Source: Symsagittifera roscoffensis
Lineage: Eukaryota; Xenacoelomorpha; Acoela; Convolutidae
Direction: 5' to 3'
Length of the DNA stretch: 64,000 nt
Assembly: GCF_963678635.1 (NCBI RefSeq)
Contig: NC_087062.1
Location: 67,691,415-67,755,414, forward strand
Shown here: positions 17,181-29,773 of the stretch, piece after piece
Numbering within the stretch: the first letter of the stretch is position 1
Layout: every line of letters starts with the position of its first letter
The notes under the pieces: model-generated
The model's database searches: none
What the model was told of the DNA's origin: nothing
What the model saw: the letters and a program-made list of their open reading frames with translations, nothing else
Position numbers and translations under genes: made by a program

Positions 17181-18384
17181 TGCATGCTTTTCACCGTCTC
17201 TACCAAGCCAGTACTTTCGGTGGTCTTTCTAACATCGGGTCGACAAAAAACGTTACTGCTTTCGGCTTCGGTCAAAACACTCAAATTAACTTAATTACAT
17301 GCAAAAATAGTGAGCTCATGGCTGGGTCTCAGTATCCCCAGACCACGAGGTTACTCCTAAAAACAGGGCTACTACTACTTATTGAATTATTATTGTTTTT
17401 GTTCAGTAGATAAAAATCATCATTTCCATCGAAGATGGATCAACCCTTTCCCCCAACTCCTAGCTTCTCATCTTAGTAGAATGAATTCGGATGTTAATTA
17501 AATTCAATTCAGGACATAATAGGGAAGCTAAAAGTTCATATAAGACGATAAAAGTTTCAGTCCCGAAACCCCTCCTGATTCTCGAATCCTCTGAATCAAG
17601 CACATTAAGCTTGATTTCTCTATAACCCGGAGGGCTGGTTTCCATCCCTCACTGTTGTTGGCAATTGCCTTGCAACTATTGTAGCGACACAATAGTTGCA
17701 ACTTGGAGCGGTCTCTGCTACTTCTGCTTTTCTCTGATTCCGATTATCAATCTTCTCGTTGTTGTCGTTGTCGCAACTATCGTTGTTGTGTTGCTTTTCA
17801 GTTTTTCTGCCAAAATGGCCGTTTTTGACGTTTCTGAGAATTGTTACGTCATCACTTCGAAAATTTAAAATTTAGGAATTTCCGAATCCTTCAGCCTTCA
17901 CGATTTGTCCAATCGTTCGAATAACGTTCTTATTCCTTCTAAATCGCCAATTCGGAAGGTTCGCTGCTAAAAATTCGAAATCGACGAATCTGCATTTTGG
18001 CACATTCTGGTCGAATGTCACAACTAATGGCCTGGTTTTATTTGCTTACTTTGAGATTTTTGCGATTTCCCTGAATTTTTTGAATACTCATTTCTGGTTG
18101 GCTGAAAATAAGACAAAAAATTTTTCAGCATGAGGGACGCACCGCTTTTAGAGAAACTGTTAGACTTGAAGTCCCTCATTTTAAAATTTCGTAGTGAAGT
18201 CCCGTCGGCTTGATGTCGGGCACCCATTGTAAATATCCTGGCGATGCGCGTAGTTGCGAAAACGTTCGTAAACTTACTTTTCAAATACACTGTTTCAATA
18301 TATACACTTCATTTTTAATTTATGATTTCTAATGAATTAATGATTTCTGTGTACATAGATGATCCCTGTAATTTAGAATGCGTA
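17181..18384 (+). other. gene-free stretch between element and SNX gene
   Basis: I see no coding region. It contains the perfect inverted repeat at 17670-17701 and a weaker pair, ATGAGGGAC near 18130 and GTCCCTCAT near 18171. It should hold the promoter and leader of the sorting nexin gene. A splice-acceptor-like GTAATTTAG ends near 18376, just before the ATG, so an upstream leader exon or trans-spliced leader is possible. Confidence 0.4.
17670..17701 (+). repeat. perfect 13-bp inverted repeat
   Basis: TTGCAACTATTGT, six-base loop AGCGAC, then ACAATAGTTGCAA. It is about 0.7 kb upstream of the sorting nexin start codon and could form a hairpin or bind a dimeric factor. Confidence 0.85.
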
Positions 18385-21300
18385 ATGAGTGCTAAAGTGT
18401 TCAAAGTGAAAGCACTGTATGCCTTCTTAGCTTCGCATCCTGACGATCTCGCGTTCAATGAAGGCGAAGTGCTCACTGTTACAAATGGTGACTACGCCGA
18501 AGGATGGTTCTATGGGAGAAACGCGGCTGGCAAAAATGGAATGATTCCTAGTGCTTATGTAGATCCTCTTCCACCTTCAATGCCACCGCCTCCCTTGCCA
18601 GGAAATGTCAAAGTAGGGTCGTTTTAAAGAATGTATGTTTGATAATTATTTTTTTAGTGAAGGAAAATTTGAGGCAAAGTTTTGCTCAGCATTCATTGCT
18701 GAGCGATACTTTATCTCAAAATGCGTATTTTTTAGTCGGAGTATTATAATAACAATACTCCATCCTATGAAAACAACCAGCCCAATGCCGCAACGTCTTA
18801 CGAGAATTCTCAGATCGGGAATGGGATCTCATATCAGAACACAAGGGTACCGGAAAACATAGCTCCACCCCTGTCAAATGGAGGCGGGAATTCATACGCC
18901 AATCAAGAAATTAATTATAACAATCTTCAAAGTTTTGACATGGACGATGCAGGTGGAACAATTGACGATGACTGGGACGAAGACTGGGACAGTGACGAAG
19001 ATAGCTCAACTGTTGCTGGATCAACAGTCATGGGAAGTGCAACGGGTAGTAGAAGCCAGTCTACAATGGGTCCACCTCGGACACTGGAGACAAGAGATGG
19101 AAACTCAGTTGATCTAAGGGCTCGATCAACGTCTGGTAAATACATTTAAAGGATGGATATTAACGGAAGCTGTTTTTTTTTACGTGAAGAAACTTGGCGT
19201 ATATGTATTGTCGATAAAATTATAGCCTTTATCTCACGGTACTTGGAATTTTTTTGAATGATCTAAGCAGATATATGGCAAGGGAATTTGAGTACCGGCT
19301 TTTGTCTTTTAGCCTCCGACGATCTACCCACGCCAACTGATAGAGGGCCAAGTAGAACAGGAATGTCCCGCTCATCTGGGAGTTCAAAAGCAATGGATTA
19401 CATCATGGGAAATTTAAAACTAAACTCTGAGCCAACAGAAACCATCAATATTACTACAACAACTGCTGGACCATATTGGGAGGCGTGTCCACCAGACAAG
19501 CTAGTAAAGTAGGTGCTTTGGTTCGTCATGTAACCGAAGTCGATTACCTTTTAAGTCTTAAATGGAAGCTTTTACTTAAGGCTTGTTAAGTCATCAGTTT
19601 TTTAGTGGCGGTTAAAACGTTTACTTCACGTCACGTTTACAGTTATAAATACAAAGAGATGATTCTAAGAACAGATATGAACAAAGTCGTGAGCGGTCGT
19701 CTCAGACAAGAATTATTGCTTAAGTCGAATATTTCCAAGCTTCAGCTTTTAAAATTTGTTTTAGATGTCTGCTTTCCGATCCTACTAAACAGTCTAAACT
19801 AAAAGGCATGAAGAAATTCTTAGCTTACCAGTTGACAAGCTCAATGGGACCAGGCACAAAAAATAGTGGCACAGTAGTCGTACAGAGACGATTCAAGCAC
19901 TTCGATTGGCTGCACGATAGATTGCGCGAGAGGTACCCAATCGTGTGTATTCCGCCCCTACCCGACAAGCAAGTCACAGGCAAATACGAATCAGAGTTTG
20001 TCAACAAGCGAATGTTTAGGCTGCAACATTGGGTGAGATTTTTTGCACGAGCAAAACTTGCGTTCTTGTACCTGGCAACTTTTCCACTAAATGTGATTGA
20101 TATGGCCTCTGAAATCGAATTTCTCTTGAGTTGAGCTAAGCGGTCTGCATCGATATCAGGTGACGCATGTTTAAAAAAAGTTCACGATTTTTGTACAAGA
20201 CGCATCGTTGTACTATGCGTTTAAAAAGCGTCTTCAATTCAGCAAATAAAGCTTTTCAAATGATTAATTTGTCGTGTTTTGCTCGTTATAAAAGTGCAAC
20301 TTCCATCTCCATGTGAAATACTTTTTGCGGGAAGTTGGATTTTGACTTCATTCTGTTTTGCTGGCTGATAGATGAATCGAATGTCGAGGCACCCGGTTAT
20401 TGGGCGCAGTCAGGTGTACAGACACTTCATATCAGAGATGGACTCCAACAGGTGGAAAGATGGCAAAAGGAGGGCAGAGAAAGACGACTTCCGGGAGTCT
20501 GCATTCTTCTTGACCCTCAAAATACCAAGTGAACCTTTGGACTTGACCGCAATCAGCGGAAAAATTGACAGATTCACAAACTTTGCTCTGACTCTAAGGT
20601 TAGTGGATAATTACAAAGGTACATTTCTGTAACTTTAGTAATCGATTATTCTTGTTTTATCTCGTTCCAGGGATAAATTGAAGCTTTTAAATGGACGCAG
20701 CAGAGAACAGGCGAAATTGCACCACACAGTTCATAAGCAGAGCTTCTGCAAGATGGGAAATGCTCTCAAAGAGATAAGCGAAACCCTAACAGTCGACACA
20801 CGCCAGTCAAATGTCGGTGGGTAATCTATAGACGGAGAATCCTCTGTTTATAATGCTCGAAAATTATGTTCAGAAGGTATTAATTAAAATGTCAAAATAT
20901 AAAAACGATATTGTTATTACACTAGCCAATGTAGTGTTTAGTATGGTTACACTTGCGATGCAAAGTGATTTAGTATGAACTTTCTTTTTTTCCAAATTTA
21001 GCCGCAAATAAAGGTGCTACTTTTAGTGGCACTTTTGAATCGGTAGGCTGCGGTAGCCGTATAATATCATATGCGCTTTGACATTGGATTTAAAAAAGTT
21101 GGAACAACCGATGCATTTTAATTCATCAATTAAAGCGAAAAACGTTATTTGTTTCAAACAGCAGTACAATGATAAAAGCTCGATTTCAGAAATTTTCCAA
21201 CTCAATGTATCTTGCAATTTTTTGAAATACATAATTTGGCTTTATGCTTTCCAATTTATTACATGCAAAATTGTGTCTTTTTGTATTTGATGCTACTTTT

Positions 21301-24300
21301 GCTACACCGAGTTGGCAATTTATTAGCATATGTAGCTGCGTTACTGGTGGCTAGTTTTTTGAGGATTTTAAGCATCCGTGGTTAGTGCGTGAGACTCAAA
21401 TTAACTAGGTCGAAGATTCGAATCTGACTTTTAGCCGAGTTTTTGCTAATTCGAGGCTCTTATTTCTACTTTTTCTTGTTTCACTTGGTAGAGTTGCTTT
21501 TTGGTCGTGTACTCGCAAGTTTTTGCGGGGCGCAGCGTCGCCTCTGTGTTATACTTTTTTTCCAACCTAACTCGCAAAAATTTTTCACGACTTGTTGCAT
21601 TGGAACTTTCATAGCATCTGTTCTGTGCTTCATTCGTTGTCACTGTTTGTCGATCGTTAAGCGTCCGTGGTTGAGTAAGGACGTGAGGCTCCAAATCTTG
21701 AGGTTTCAGTTCGAATTCGACACGCAGCAAAATTTCAACTAACTTCGAGACTTAACTAATTTCGAGGGCTGTAGATTCTTGCGAGGACTTTGATTGATTG
21801 GAAGGTTGGTTAATTTGTCCATTCAAATTATCCCTGTTGATGTGCTGAAGTCTGAAGGGGGAAACTTACCCAAATATATTGAGGTACGACAGTGTTACAA
21901 AACCTGATTCTACAAGCTTTTTTTACAAAGCTTGTTTTTTCCGATCAAGCGATTCTTTTTTGACAGAATCAGGTATTATGAAAATATTGGGTTACATTTT
22001 TTTCTTTCTATTTTTAGAGGCTTTGGAAAACTGTTTCACTTTTCGCTGAAGTTGTAATTTTCTCAGCAGTTATTTCTCCAATTTCGGTTCCAATGGAAAG
22101 ACCGGTTACTACATTATATGTATGCCTTTTTCGCTAGTCTTTCACCTTGCTCCAACTTCAACGGCTTTCGAAAATTTCAACGCGGGGAATGATTGACTCA
22201 TTTTCTTGGACTTTTTTCTCAAGATATTTCACCGCCAAATCTGACATTAAATGTTCAATGGAAAGAACAGGTACCGGGAATATCTTCTGCTTCTACCGTT
22301 TTGCCTAATTTTTTTTAGAAAAAAAGTTGTGGCCTCAAAAAGGTCATTTTTGACAGTTTGTTCCTTTTTTGGAACTTTTTCGTCTTTTCTCAACAACCAC
22401 TATCTGATATCGATAAACTGAGGGTTTAATCGAAAAAATGGCTTGTGGTATCATCATAGCAAAAGCGTCTGCGCCCCTATTTTTCATTAAAAAAATATGA
22501 ACTCAAAAAAAAACAATTTTCGAAATTTTGACCGTTTTCTGAAACTTTTTGGCTTTGCTCGAAAACAACCCTCGTAAATCCGGGTTTGAAGATGTAATCC
22601 AAAGAAGAAGTTTATGTTCTTCAGGCGTTAGTAGTTACGCCCCAATTGTGGTTAAAAAATTATGATATTTAAAAATATGATATTCGCAAAAGTCAACTTT
22701 CATTTGAGTTTTTATAGTTTTTTTTGGAAAATTTGTTAATTTTCTCAAACTACCCTGCCTAATCTGATATCAAGCGTTCGATCGAAAAAAACTCGTTATG
22801 GGAATTTTTCCTGTATTAATGGCTCCGTGATTACAGGTTGAACCGCAATAACAGCATGTGCGAATTTTCCCTGTATAAGCTGCTGTACCTTCTTTTCGTA
22901 GAAAAACTGTAATTACTGAGGATAAATCAAGTTTTTGAGATTATGATCGTTGTTTGAAAGCTTTTTTCTTTTTTCAATCACTGCGCGTCGATTCTGAGCT
23001 TATTGATTTAATTGAAAAAAAAACATGTTCTAGAGATTTTTCCGGCATAAAGGGTTACACCCTATTTTTGTAGAAAAAAAAATAGGTATGGTTTACGAAA
23101 ACTGCATTTTCCTAAGTTTTGATTGTTCTCGAAAACCACCCTGCCAAATCTGACATTGAGTTCCATTGCAGCAACGGAAAGTAGAATCTTCCTTGCATGA
23201 GTGATTTTTACCTTATTTCAGCAGAAACCACTATGGGTTAAAACTTTTTTTTTCAAATTTATGCTTTTCATCTCGATCAGTACAAGTGTTTGCGAAGCTC
23301 TGCTTTGCCTCTTTGTAAAATCAATTTTTTTCGGCTTTTTTTCCGCTTCGTAAGTTTCGATCCGTTGCTAATTTAAAATTCAATTGTCTTTCTGGGCATA
23401 TTTTACAAGAATTCCTGTTTGATAGAAACCAGTTGTGTAAAAATGCATGGAATTAGATTATTATTTTTTTTCATTTCAACGTTTTTGAGATGCTTTGGGT
23501 TTTTATTTCACTCTTTGCAAAAGTTTTACTTTATCTTAAAAACTAACTACCTTGCTGATTTTCATAGAACTGGTGTACTTGAAAAGACTGCCTACATTAT
23601 CCTATATTCTCTTTTTTTTTACTTTACCACATTGTCGTCAGTGTTGACCCATATTTGACCCATTCTGCTGGAAGCTCCTGAGCTCCAAAAAGTAATGGCC
23701 CGCGGAAAAGTCAAAATTTTGATTTTGATACCTTCACAAATCTGAGTCTTTGGGTTTAATCAAAACAGCGGGTTCTGGGAAGCTGCCCTGCATAATCGAC
23801 TACGCACAATAGTTTTTGACAAAAAATCATATCCCTCGGAAGTTTTTTTTAGTTTTTCTAATTTAGTCGACCGTTTACGAAAACTACCCTCCCGAATCTG
23901 AGCTTTTAAGAGCAATCGAAATAGCATAAACACCTATGACCATTTTTTTAAACACCAAAAGCTATGATTCGCTCGAAAATCTAATGGCCGTTTTTTGGAA
24001 ATGTTTTGACTTTTTTGACAACCATCGCCAATTCTGATATCAAGGGTTTGATCAAAACAACAGTTGACTTTTCTTTAGAACGAATCTATCAAATCTGAGA
24101 TGAAGGGTTCAATCAAAAGAGCAGGTTGCGGCGATTTCTCGTGTAGAAGCGGCGATTCGTTGTTTTTTCTTAAGAAAGACTTACGTCCCCGGGAAAATTC
24201 TAAACTTATTTTAGTAGAGCCACAGCTACGGTTTTGGGCAAAGTACAATTTTAAGAAATTTTGAAATAAGCCATTTCATCTCGCATCAGTATAACAAATT

Positions 24301-27300
24301 CAAAAATATCAAATAGGAACTTCAAGCTATAGCTGGCTCCCTATTTTTCTTGATAAATCATTTTATCGAGTCTAAATTTTTCCAACATTTTTCATTTTTT
24401 TCTTTTTATGTTTTTTTTTGTTTGTGTTTTATCGCAAGTGATGCGAAACTCCGCGTCGCCTTTGTGTAAACATTGGCGTATGCTAGCTAAATTAATTGGC
24501 TAAAAGATTTTAATTGTAATAGTCGAAGTTCTGTGTGCTTTCAAAGCGCTCATTTTTAGCTCTAACAAAGGCAATAGAGTTCGCTGGCGAGACTTACGAA
24601 GAGATTGGAAAATTATACGACACACAGCCGTCCAATGACTTGATTCCCCTCTGCGAGTCTCTGCACGAGTATGCGGGCATCATTTCACACCTGCCAGAGT
24701 TAAGGGGTCTGCACCAGGGGGCTATGAACAAAGTGAAGTACTTGCAGGACCAGGAGGAACTGGGTCGAGTGGAAACGGAGCAGGTATGGTCGCAGAATAC
24801 AATACATACAATACGCCCACAGTTTTGATTGGTTATTATAACGATACCATAACTTGTTTATAGATAAAATTTTCATTTTTAATGAATACGCTTCTAACAT
24901 AAAGGAAACTGATTGTTCCGACCATTGAAAATGGGGAGGAACCTTGTATTCAGGTGTTTTAGTTGTTTTCCACGCAAAATCATTTACCACAATTAAGCAT
25001 CGGAATGTATCGAGTGATATATCATATTAAAACCCTTTCATTCATGACTCGAACGAGATAATTGCCCTTGCGATAAGCTAGGGTTACGCAACCGGGTGGG
25101 TGCTTGACTTTTTCCACCGTTAATAACTTTTTATCACAGAATTCGCACTTGTTAAGGTTACACTTGTTTTACTGCAGAGGTAAATGTAGTGGGTGCATGT
25201 TAGTTATGGGCCTTGTGTGCCTGTTATGAGTTGTTCTAATTGTGTTTCTTTTTTCGAGAGTATATTTTACGAATATTTTTTTTTGAATTGTTCTTTGTTG
25301 GTTTTTATAAGAATGACTGAAGTCATACAAGAAGTTTTGGGAAAATCTTAATCAACTTTCCAGACCCTCATTAATAAAAAAAATATCAAAAATCTTTTTT
25401 TTTTGTGTTTAGTTTTCACAATAACTTTGGTTTTAACCTTTGATGCTTCGGTTTGTTCAATCAGCTGTTTTTATCAAATTTTTTTTTCTCGTGCAGGTAG
25501 TTTAGTTCAAATGTTTGATTTTTTTTGTTCAATCAGCTGTTTTTATATTTTTAAGAGTAATGAACGCAGTGAAGACTCTTATATAGGTCTTGACAATTTT
25601 TTTGGTTTTTTTTTCAGGAAGTCTCCAATAACTACAGATTCATACATTTGTGATGCACTTAGGTATATATGCACTTTTTGACTTCAAATGAAATTCATCT
25701 ACTGAAAGTGAAGTAAATAGCACTCTCCAAATACGAACGTGGAAATGGCCCGAAAAAACGTGAACGCTTTCCAGCTTCGAAAATGGAATTTAATTTGTAG
25801 ATTTCCAGCGGAATAAAAACTTTACCTATTGATCCAGTTTTCTCTAGTTGGGTTCATGCTATCAAAAAAGCGCCAATCATAAACTGTTCTAGAAATTCAA
25901 AGAGCGTAAAGCTCATCAATTTTTTTCTTTGAAGTTTTTTTTTTTACGTTTACTTGCGTTCACCACTCTTTTCCAATCTTCTAATGGCTATGTTTTTTCT
26001 CGTCAGTGTATGAGTTTTTAGACCTTATTGTATTCAAAAGTAGCTATTTCAATTCAAAACGAGAACCTAGCAAGCTTGAATTGCCAGCAAATCAGAAATT
26101 ATCAAAACAAATTTATGATAATTTTGGTCAAAATTTGTCGTTTTACAATGTCACCTTGTTGCTGTCTGCTATCTTTTTTAATGCGTTGTCAAGTTTCTCC
26201 AATTTTGAGTAGTTTTGTGTTCGCTAATTTAAAAAAATTTTCTCACGTCTGGTTAATTTTGAACTGTTTTCAGCTACATCTTTCTAAATAATAGTTCATG
26301 GCATATCTTTTTCATTAATATTTGGTCAATTTACTTTCTGTGTGATTTTTTGGTTAATCATGTTTTTCTGTAAACTTTCTGTTCTTGTCCAATCTTATTT
26401 TCTTTTTTCTTGGAAGAATTGGCGTTTGTTTAAGGCTTTATCATTAGTCAAAATTAAGTGATTTTTCTTAGTCAGTGTCTTATCCTAAAATCTCTGTCTA
26501 AAACTTCCATAAAATTCTCATGCTGTCAAGAAAAAACGGTTTGAATTCTTTCTTTATAGTTTTTTTTAGCGAATTATAGGATTTTATTAGGCTTAGATGC
26601 TTGCTCAAACTGATAGATAAGGTTGAGTTGTAAATTAGTTTTTGAAATTTTTTTCAGCGCTTTCTTGAATAAAGTTAAGAGAACTCTAAGTGAAAAATTC
26701 CTTTTCTAAAAAAAACAACTTATGAAAAACTTGGTTTTCAAATGAACCGATTGTTTATCATTATCGAAGTTCTAGGCTTCATCTAGATCGTCTCATCACA
26801 TCATGAACAAAAATGACGCAATGAAAAAAAAGATTTTCCAGCAGAATAAAAATTATGCCCATTTATCCAGTTTTGTCAAATTGAGTTAGTTTTATCGGAA
26901 AAGTGTCAATCCTTAATTCGTCTTGAAGTTCAAAGAGTGTTGAGGCCATATATTTTTCGGTGGAAATTCAAAATTGAAGTTTCAAAAATAATTTTTTTTT
27001 CTGTTGTTTTGAGTTCGTTGACTCTATTCCAACTGTCTGTTGGCTATGTTTTTTGAAACCGAAGGAAAGTTAAAGAAACAATTAACTTCCGTCTTGAGTT
27101 TTTTCACACTTTTACAAGTCACTGTTGGCTATGTCATGGATTTTTGCTCCTGCTCTTTCGCAGTTGAGTTTAATTGTCAATGAACCTATGAAATTCGCCC
27201 CATGATGTTTTGTTTGCAATGTTTTGGCATTTATAACACTACCCAGTGTTTACGCGGGTTTCAATATTGTAGTATAAAATTATTGTAAGCCTCTTGCGTA

Positions 27301-29773
27301 TCAGATTTTCTTTGCTTTTTGTAGATGCATTCTTTTCCCGTTTTGGTAAAAGAGTTTTCAGCGGATGGTTTTTTGCTGATTTTAAAATTCTTTAATGCGT
27401 TAATTTAAGATGCAATTTATGGACCATATTTTCTAACGTGCAGTTTTTTTTGGTGTTTGTGGTTTCTGAAATTTCCAGAAATGTTTCTGGTTTCTGAGTT
27501 TTTTTTTGCTATGAGGCTCTTTGTTTTGTTTCTTTTTCTTTTCAATATGCTGGCTGTGTTATATTTAGAACTCAAAATCTGGAAACATTCAGATTTCTTA
27601 GAAAATAGTGTTTTTTTTTGCACTAGCCAGCGTAGTTATATTACGAATAAACTGTTATCTTACCCAAATCGCTAATGAAAGAGCTCATTTGGTGCAACTT
27701 TAGCTGCATTTTTTTGTCAATTTAATAGCTTCTGGTCTGTCTATTTTAATGGTGGCTCGTGTTTTTTATTTCCAAGCGCAGATAAGAGGACGTGAGACCA
27801 TATAATTATTGCGCAGATTATTTCACTTTTTTAAAGTTTTAGAGCTACTCTATCGGTTGCTTGTGAAGTGCAGCTTCGCCTGTTTAAATTTTGTATTGAA
27901 ATTCTTCCTTCACGTATCAAATTTCCATTAAACAGCTGCACGGATTGAACATTAATGTCTAATGATCATGTGAAGCCGGTTTCTGTGGTTTCACTGAAGG
28001 TTATTTCCGACCACAGTAATTCTGGAAGAAAAGAATTAATCTATTTTAATTTGTCTGGCTTCCTTGTGCGTGTAGGGTGAAGCGTGAGGAACAGAAACCA
28101 AGTTTGGAAAAATTAATATTGGCTTCAGTTGAAGACAATTCTTTTCAAAATACGTGACAGAAATGAAAACAGTTTTTCGTTCTAATATTTTTCCACGTTA
28201 GTTTTTTAGAGCGCAAACTGAAGCTGGTGTTCTGAGATGGAAATATTCCTTTTATAGCTGAATAAATTGCTTAAGGCTGTACAAGCTTGTTTAACTCACT
28301 ACCTAAATGGACTAAAAAGTTAGAGATTTGTCGCGCCACTGACAAGAAAACTTTTGCGAAATTTTTAAGTATCTGTCGAATCCCGATTGAAAGGTCTTTC
28401 ATATGCATTATCACCTAACCCTGACGTGAACCTTTAACTGTGGTATTTCGCTTTTTTGCCATGTGGCTCTTTGTTTTGTTTTCATTTTCTTTTCAATATG
28501 CTGGCTGTGTTATATTTTAAACTCAAAATCTGGAAAAATCTTTCTATTTTTTTCCTTTTGCACTTTATAGAGCTGATTTGCGTGGAAAAAGATACGGTCA
28601 AGAAACTGAAACACCCAAATGCAAAGTTCCTCCCCATTTTCAGTAGTAGGAACAGTTGAAAAAATGTCGATTTTAAGCGTATTCTCTGTATGAAAAAGAC
28701 GTCTTAAAGAAATTTCGTTTGCAGTCCGATTCGTCCTTGTTGTTCCTTTGTTTTGCGTAAGAAACGCCTGAATGCAAGAATACAAAATTCCTTCTCACTT
28801 TCGTTGATCACACTAGCAAGCTTGCGAGCGTTAGTGTATTAATACGAACCTTTTTTTTCTAACCTAACTCGCAAATAAATGTGTTCGCTTAAATGGAATT
28901 TTCACTATAGCATTGGAAATTGTAAAGCACCTGTTCTCTGCTTTATTTTTGGCCTGTGTTTGTCATTAATTAAGTGTCCGTGGCTAAGTGGTTAGTGTGT
29001 GAGGCTTAGTCTCTAGCTCGCAGTAGGTCGTAGGTTCGAATCCGAGAAGTGGGCGAGTTTTAACTAATTCGAGGCTAATTTGTACTTTTTTTGAACTTTA
29101 TAGAGCTGCTTTTTGTCGTGTTCTGGCTAGTGTATGCGAAGCGCAACTTCGTTTCTATCGAATAATAGATTGATTGAAACTTTCGAATTTTCCTCATGTT
29201 CCTCAAAGTTTTTTTTTTAGCTGGCGTTTGTATTTTCACCACATATAAAAGCTACAAGGTTGTTTAATAAAGTGAAATGTTCCAATTGAGCTTGTAGGCA
29301 GTGATGATTGTCAGCGGAAATGCCTCGGCCGAAAGCATTTGACATGAACGTACTATTGGTGCTAACAAGAAAAAAATATAGCGAGCAATCTTCAGTCAAC
29401 TGTGATGAAAACGGCTTCTTTATCGTATTGTCGTCATTTTTTTTCAGAAAAAAATTGGTTGATGCATTTGTTTTGTATTATCATAAGAAAATTGGCCTGT
29501 TCCCTGAAAATTGATGATTCTTTAAAAGTATCTGATTAGGTGCAACAAGTGCAAGACAGGACAACCGTGGTAACTTATTCGGTGTTGGCCGAGATGAACA
29601 ACTTCCAGTCAGATCGGGACGTGGACTTCTCGGATATGATGCGAGATTACTTACAGCAGCAGCTCATATTCTACAATAACATTACACAAAGGATACAGTT
29701 GGCCCTGGAGAGGTTCGACAGCACAACAAGACCACCGGCTCAAAACAATCCTGCAGCTGGCATGTTTAGGTAG
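18385..29773 (+). CDS. sorting nexin 9/18/33 homologue (SH3-PX-BAR), 8 exons, 640 aa
   Basis: Coding exons: 18385-18612, 18736-19135, 19313-19508, 19765-20032, 20372-20598, 20671-20816, 24560-24783, 29540-29773. All junctions are GT-AG and the phases agree. This family shapes membrane and links dynamin and WASP to clathrin-coated pits, macropinosomes and endosomes. The SH3 domain is residues 1-62 (ALYAF, GWFYGRN, GMIPSAYV). Next is a low-complexity linker with DDDWDEDWD, similar to the clathrin/AP-2-binding stretch of SNX9. The PX domain starts near residue 275, with RRFKHFDWLHDRL and PDKQVTGKYESEFVNKRM supplying phosphoinositide-binding basics. The BAR region (about 390-625) includes FAGETYEEIGKLY and ends near ALERFDSTTRP. 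Length matches human SNX9/SNX18. The start at 18385 is chosen because the SH3 domain follows at once; an in-frame ATG at 18322 is less likely. I cannot tell SNX9 from SNX18 or SNX33. Confidence 0.93.
21371..21550 (+). mobile_element. tRNA-derived SINE-like copy ending in the shared hairpin
   Basis: CATCCGTGGTTAGTGCGTGAG and AGATTCGAATCTG resemble A and B boxes of a tRNA-like head. The copy ends with CTCGCAAGT...GCGTCGCCTCTGTGTT, the 3' module shared with other repeats in this window. It lies in intron 6 of the sorting nexin gene. Confidence 0.55.
21551..21770 (+). mobile_element. second SINE-like copy, abutting the first
   Basis: It begins CCAACCTAACTCGCAAA, reaches CGTCCGTGGTTGAGTAAGGACGTGAGGCT and then a B-box-like GTTCGAATTCG. 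It is homologous to 28847-29157. It begins where the preceding copy ends, so the two are head-to-tail. Confidence 0.5.
22010..24250 (+). repeat. degenerate array of about 170-bp units (family A)
   Basis: Each unit carries a line like AAATCTGATATCAAGGGTTCAATCGAAA followed by a GGG(T)AAGCT...GCATA...CTACGCC line and a TTATGGCC...AAAGTC...TTTTGACCGTTTT line. Landmarks fall near 22237, 22404, 22575, 22758, 22989 and 23147, then 23737, 23894, 24029 and 24088, usually 160-185 apart. The array leads into GTTTTAGTAGAG...GCATCAGTA and the 3' hairpin at 24431. A hairpin copy at 23283 suggests two nested elements. Confidence 0.65.
24431..24468 (+). repeat. shared 3' hairpin module
   Basis: ATCGCAAGTGATGCGAAACTCCGCGTCGCCTTTGTGT is a diverged copy of the module best seen at 40911-40950. 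It closes the array above and lies 90 bases upstream of SNX exon 7. Confidence 0.7.
25062..27886 (+). mobile_element. non-autonomous element, 5' hairpin to 3' hairpin (about 2.8 kb)
   Basis: The 5' module GCCCTTGCGATAAGCTAGGGTTACGCAACCGGGT with CCGTTAATAACTTT...CACAG matches those at 31150 and 43812. The end CTTGTGAAGTGCAGCTTCGCCTG (27851-27886) is a decayed 3' hairpin. The T-rich interior has no convincing frame. The pairing of ends is inferred, and the interior may be more than one insertion. Confidence 0.4.
28847..29157 (+). mobile_element. tRNA-derived SINE-like element
   Basis: AACCTAACTCGCAAA, then GTGTCCGTGGCTAAGTGG (A-box-like), a tRNA-like stretch, GTAGGTTCGAATCC (perfect B box, near 29030) and a 3' end TGCGAAGCGCAACTTCG related to the shared hairpin. 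It cannot fold into a complete tRNA cloverleaf, so it is not a tRNA gene. It is in SNX intron 7. Confidence 0.65.

Noticed and set aside
28970-29050. Possible tRNA gene with a perfect B box
   Set aside because: The acceptor and anticodon stems do not pair and the sequence continues into a repeated body. It is a SINE head; the same applies to 21371, 31330, 55690 and 59400.
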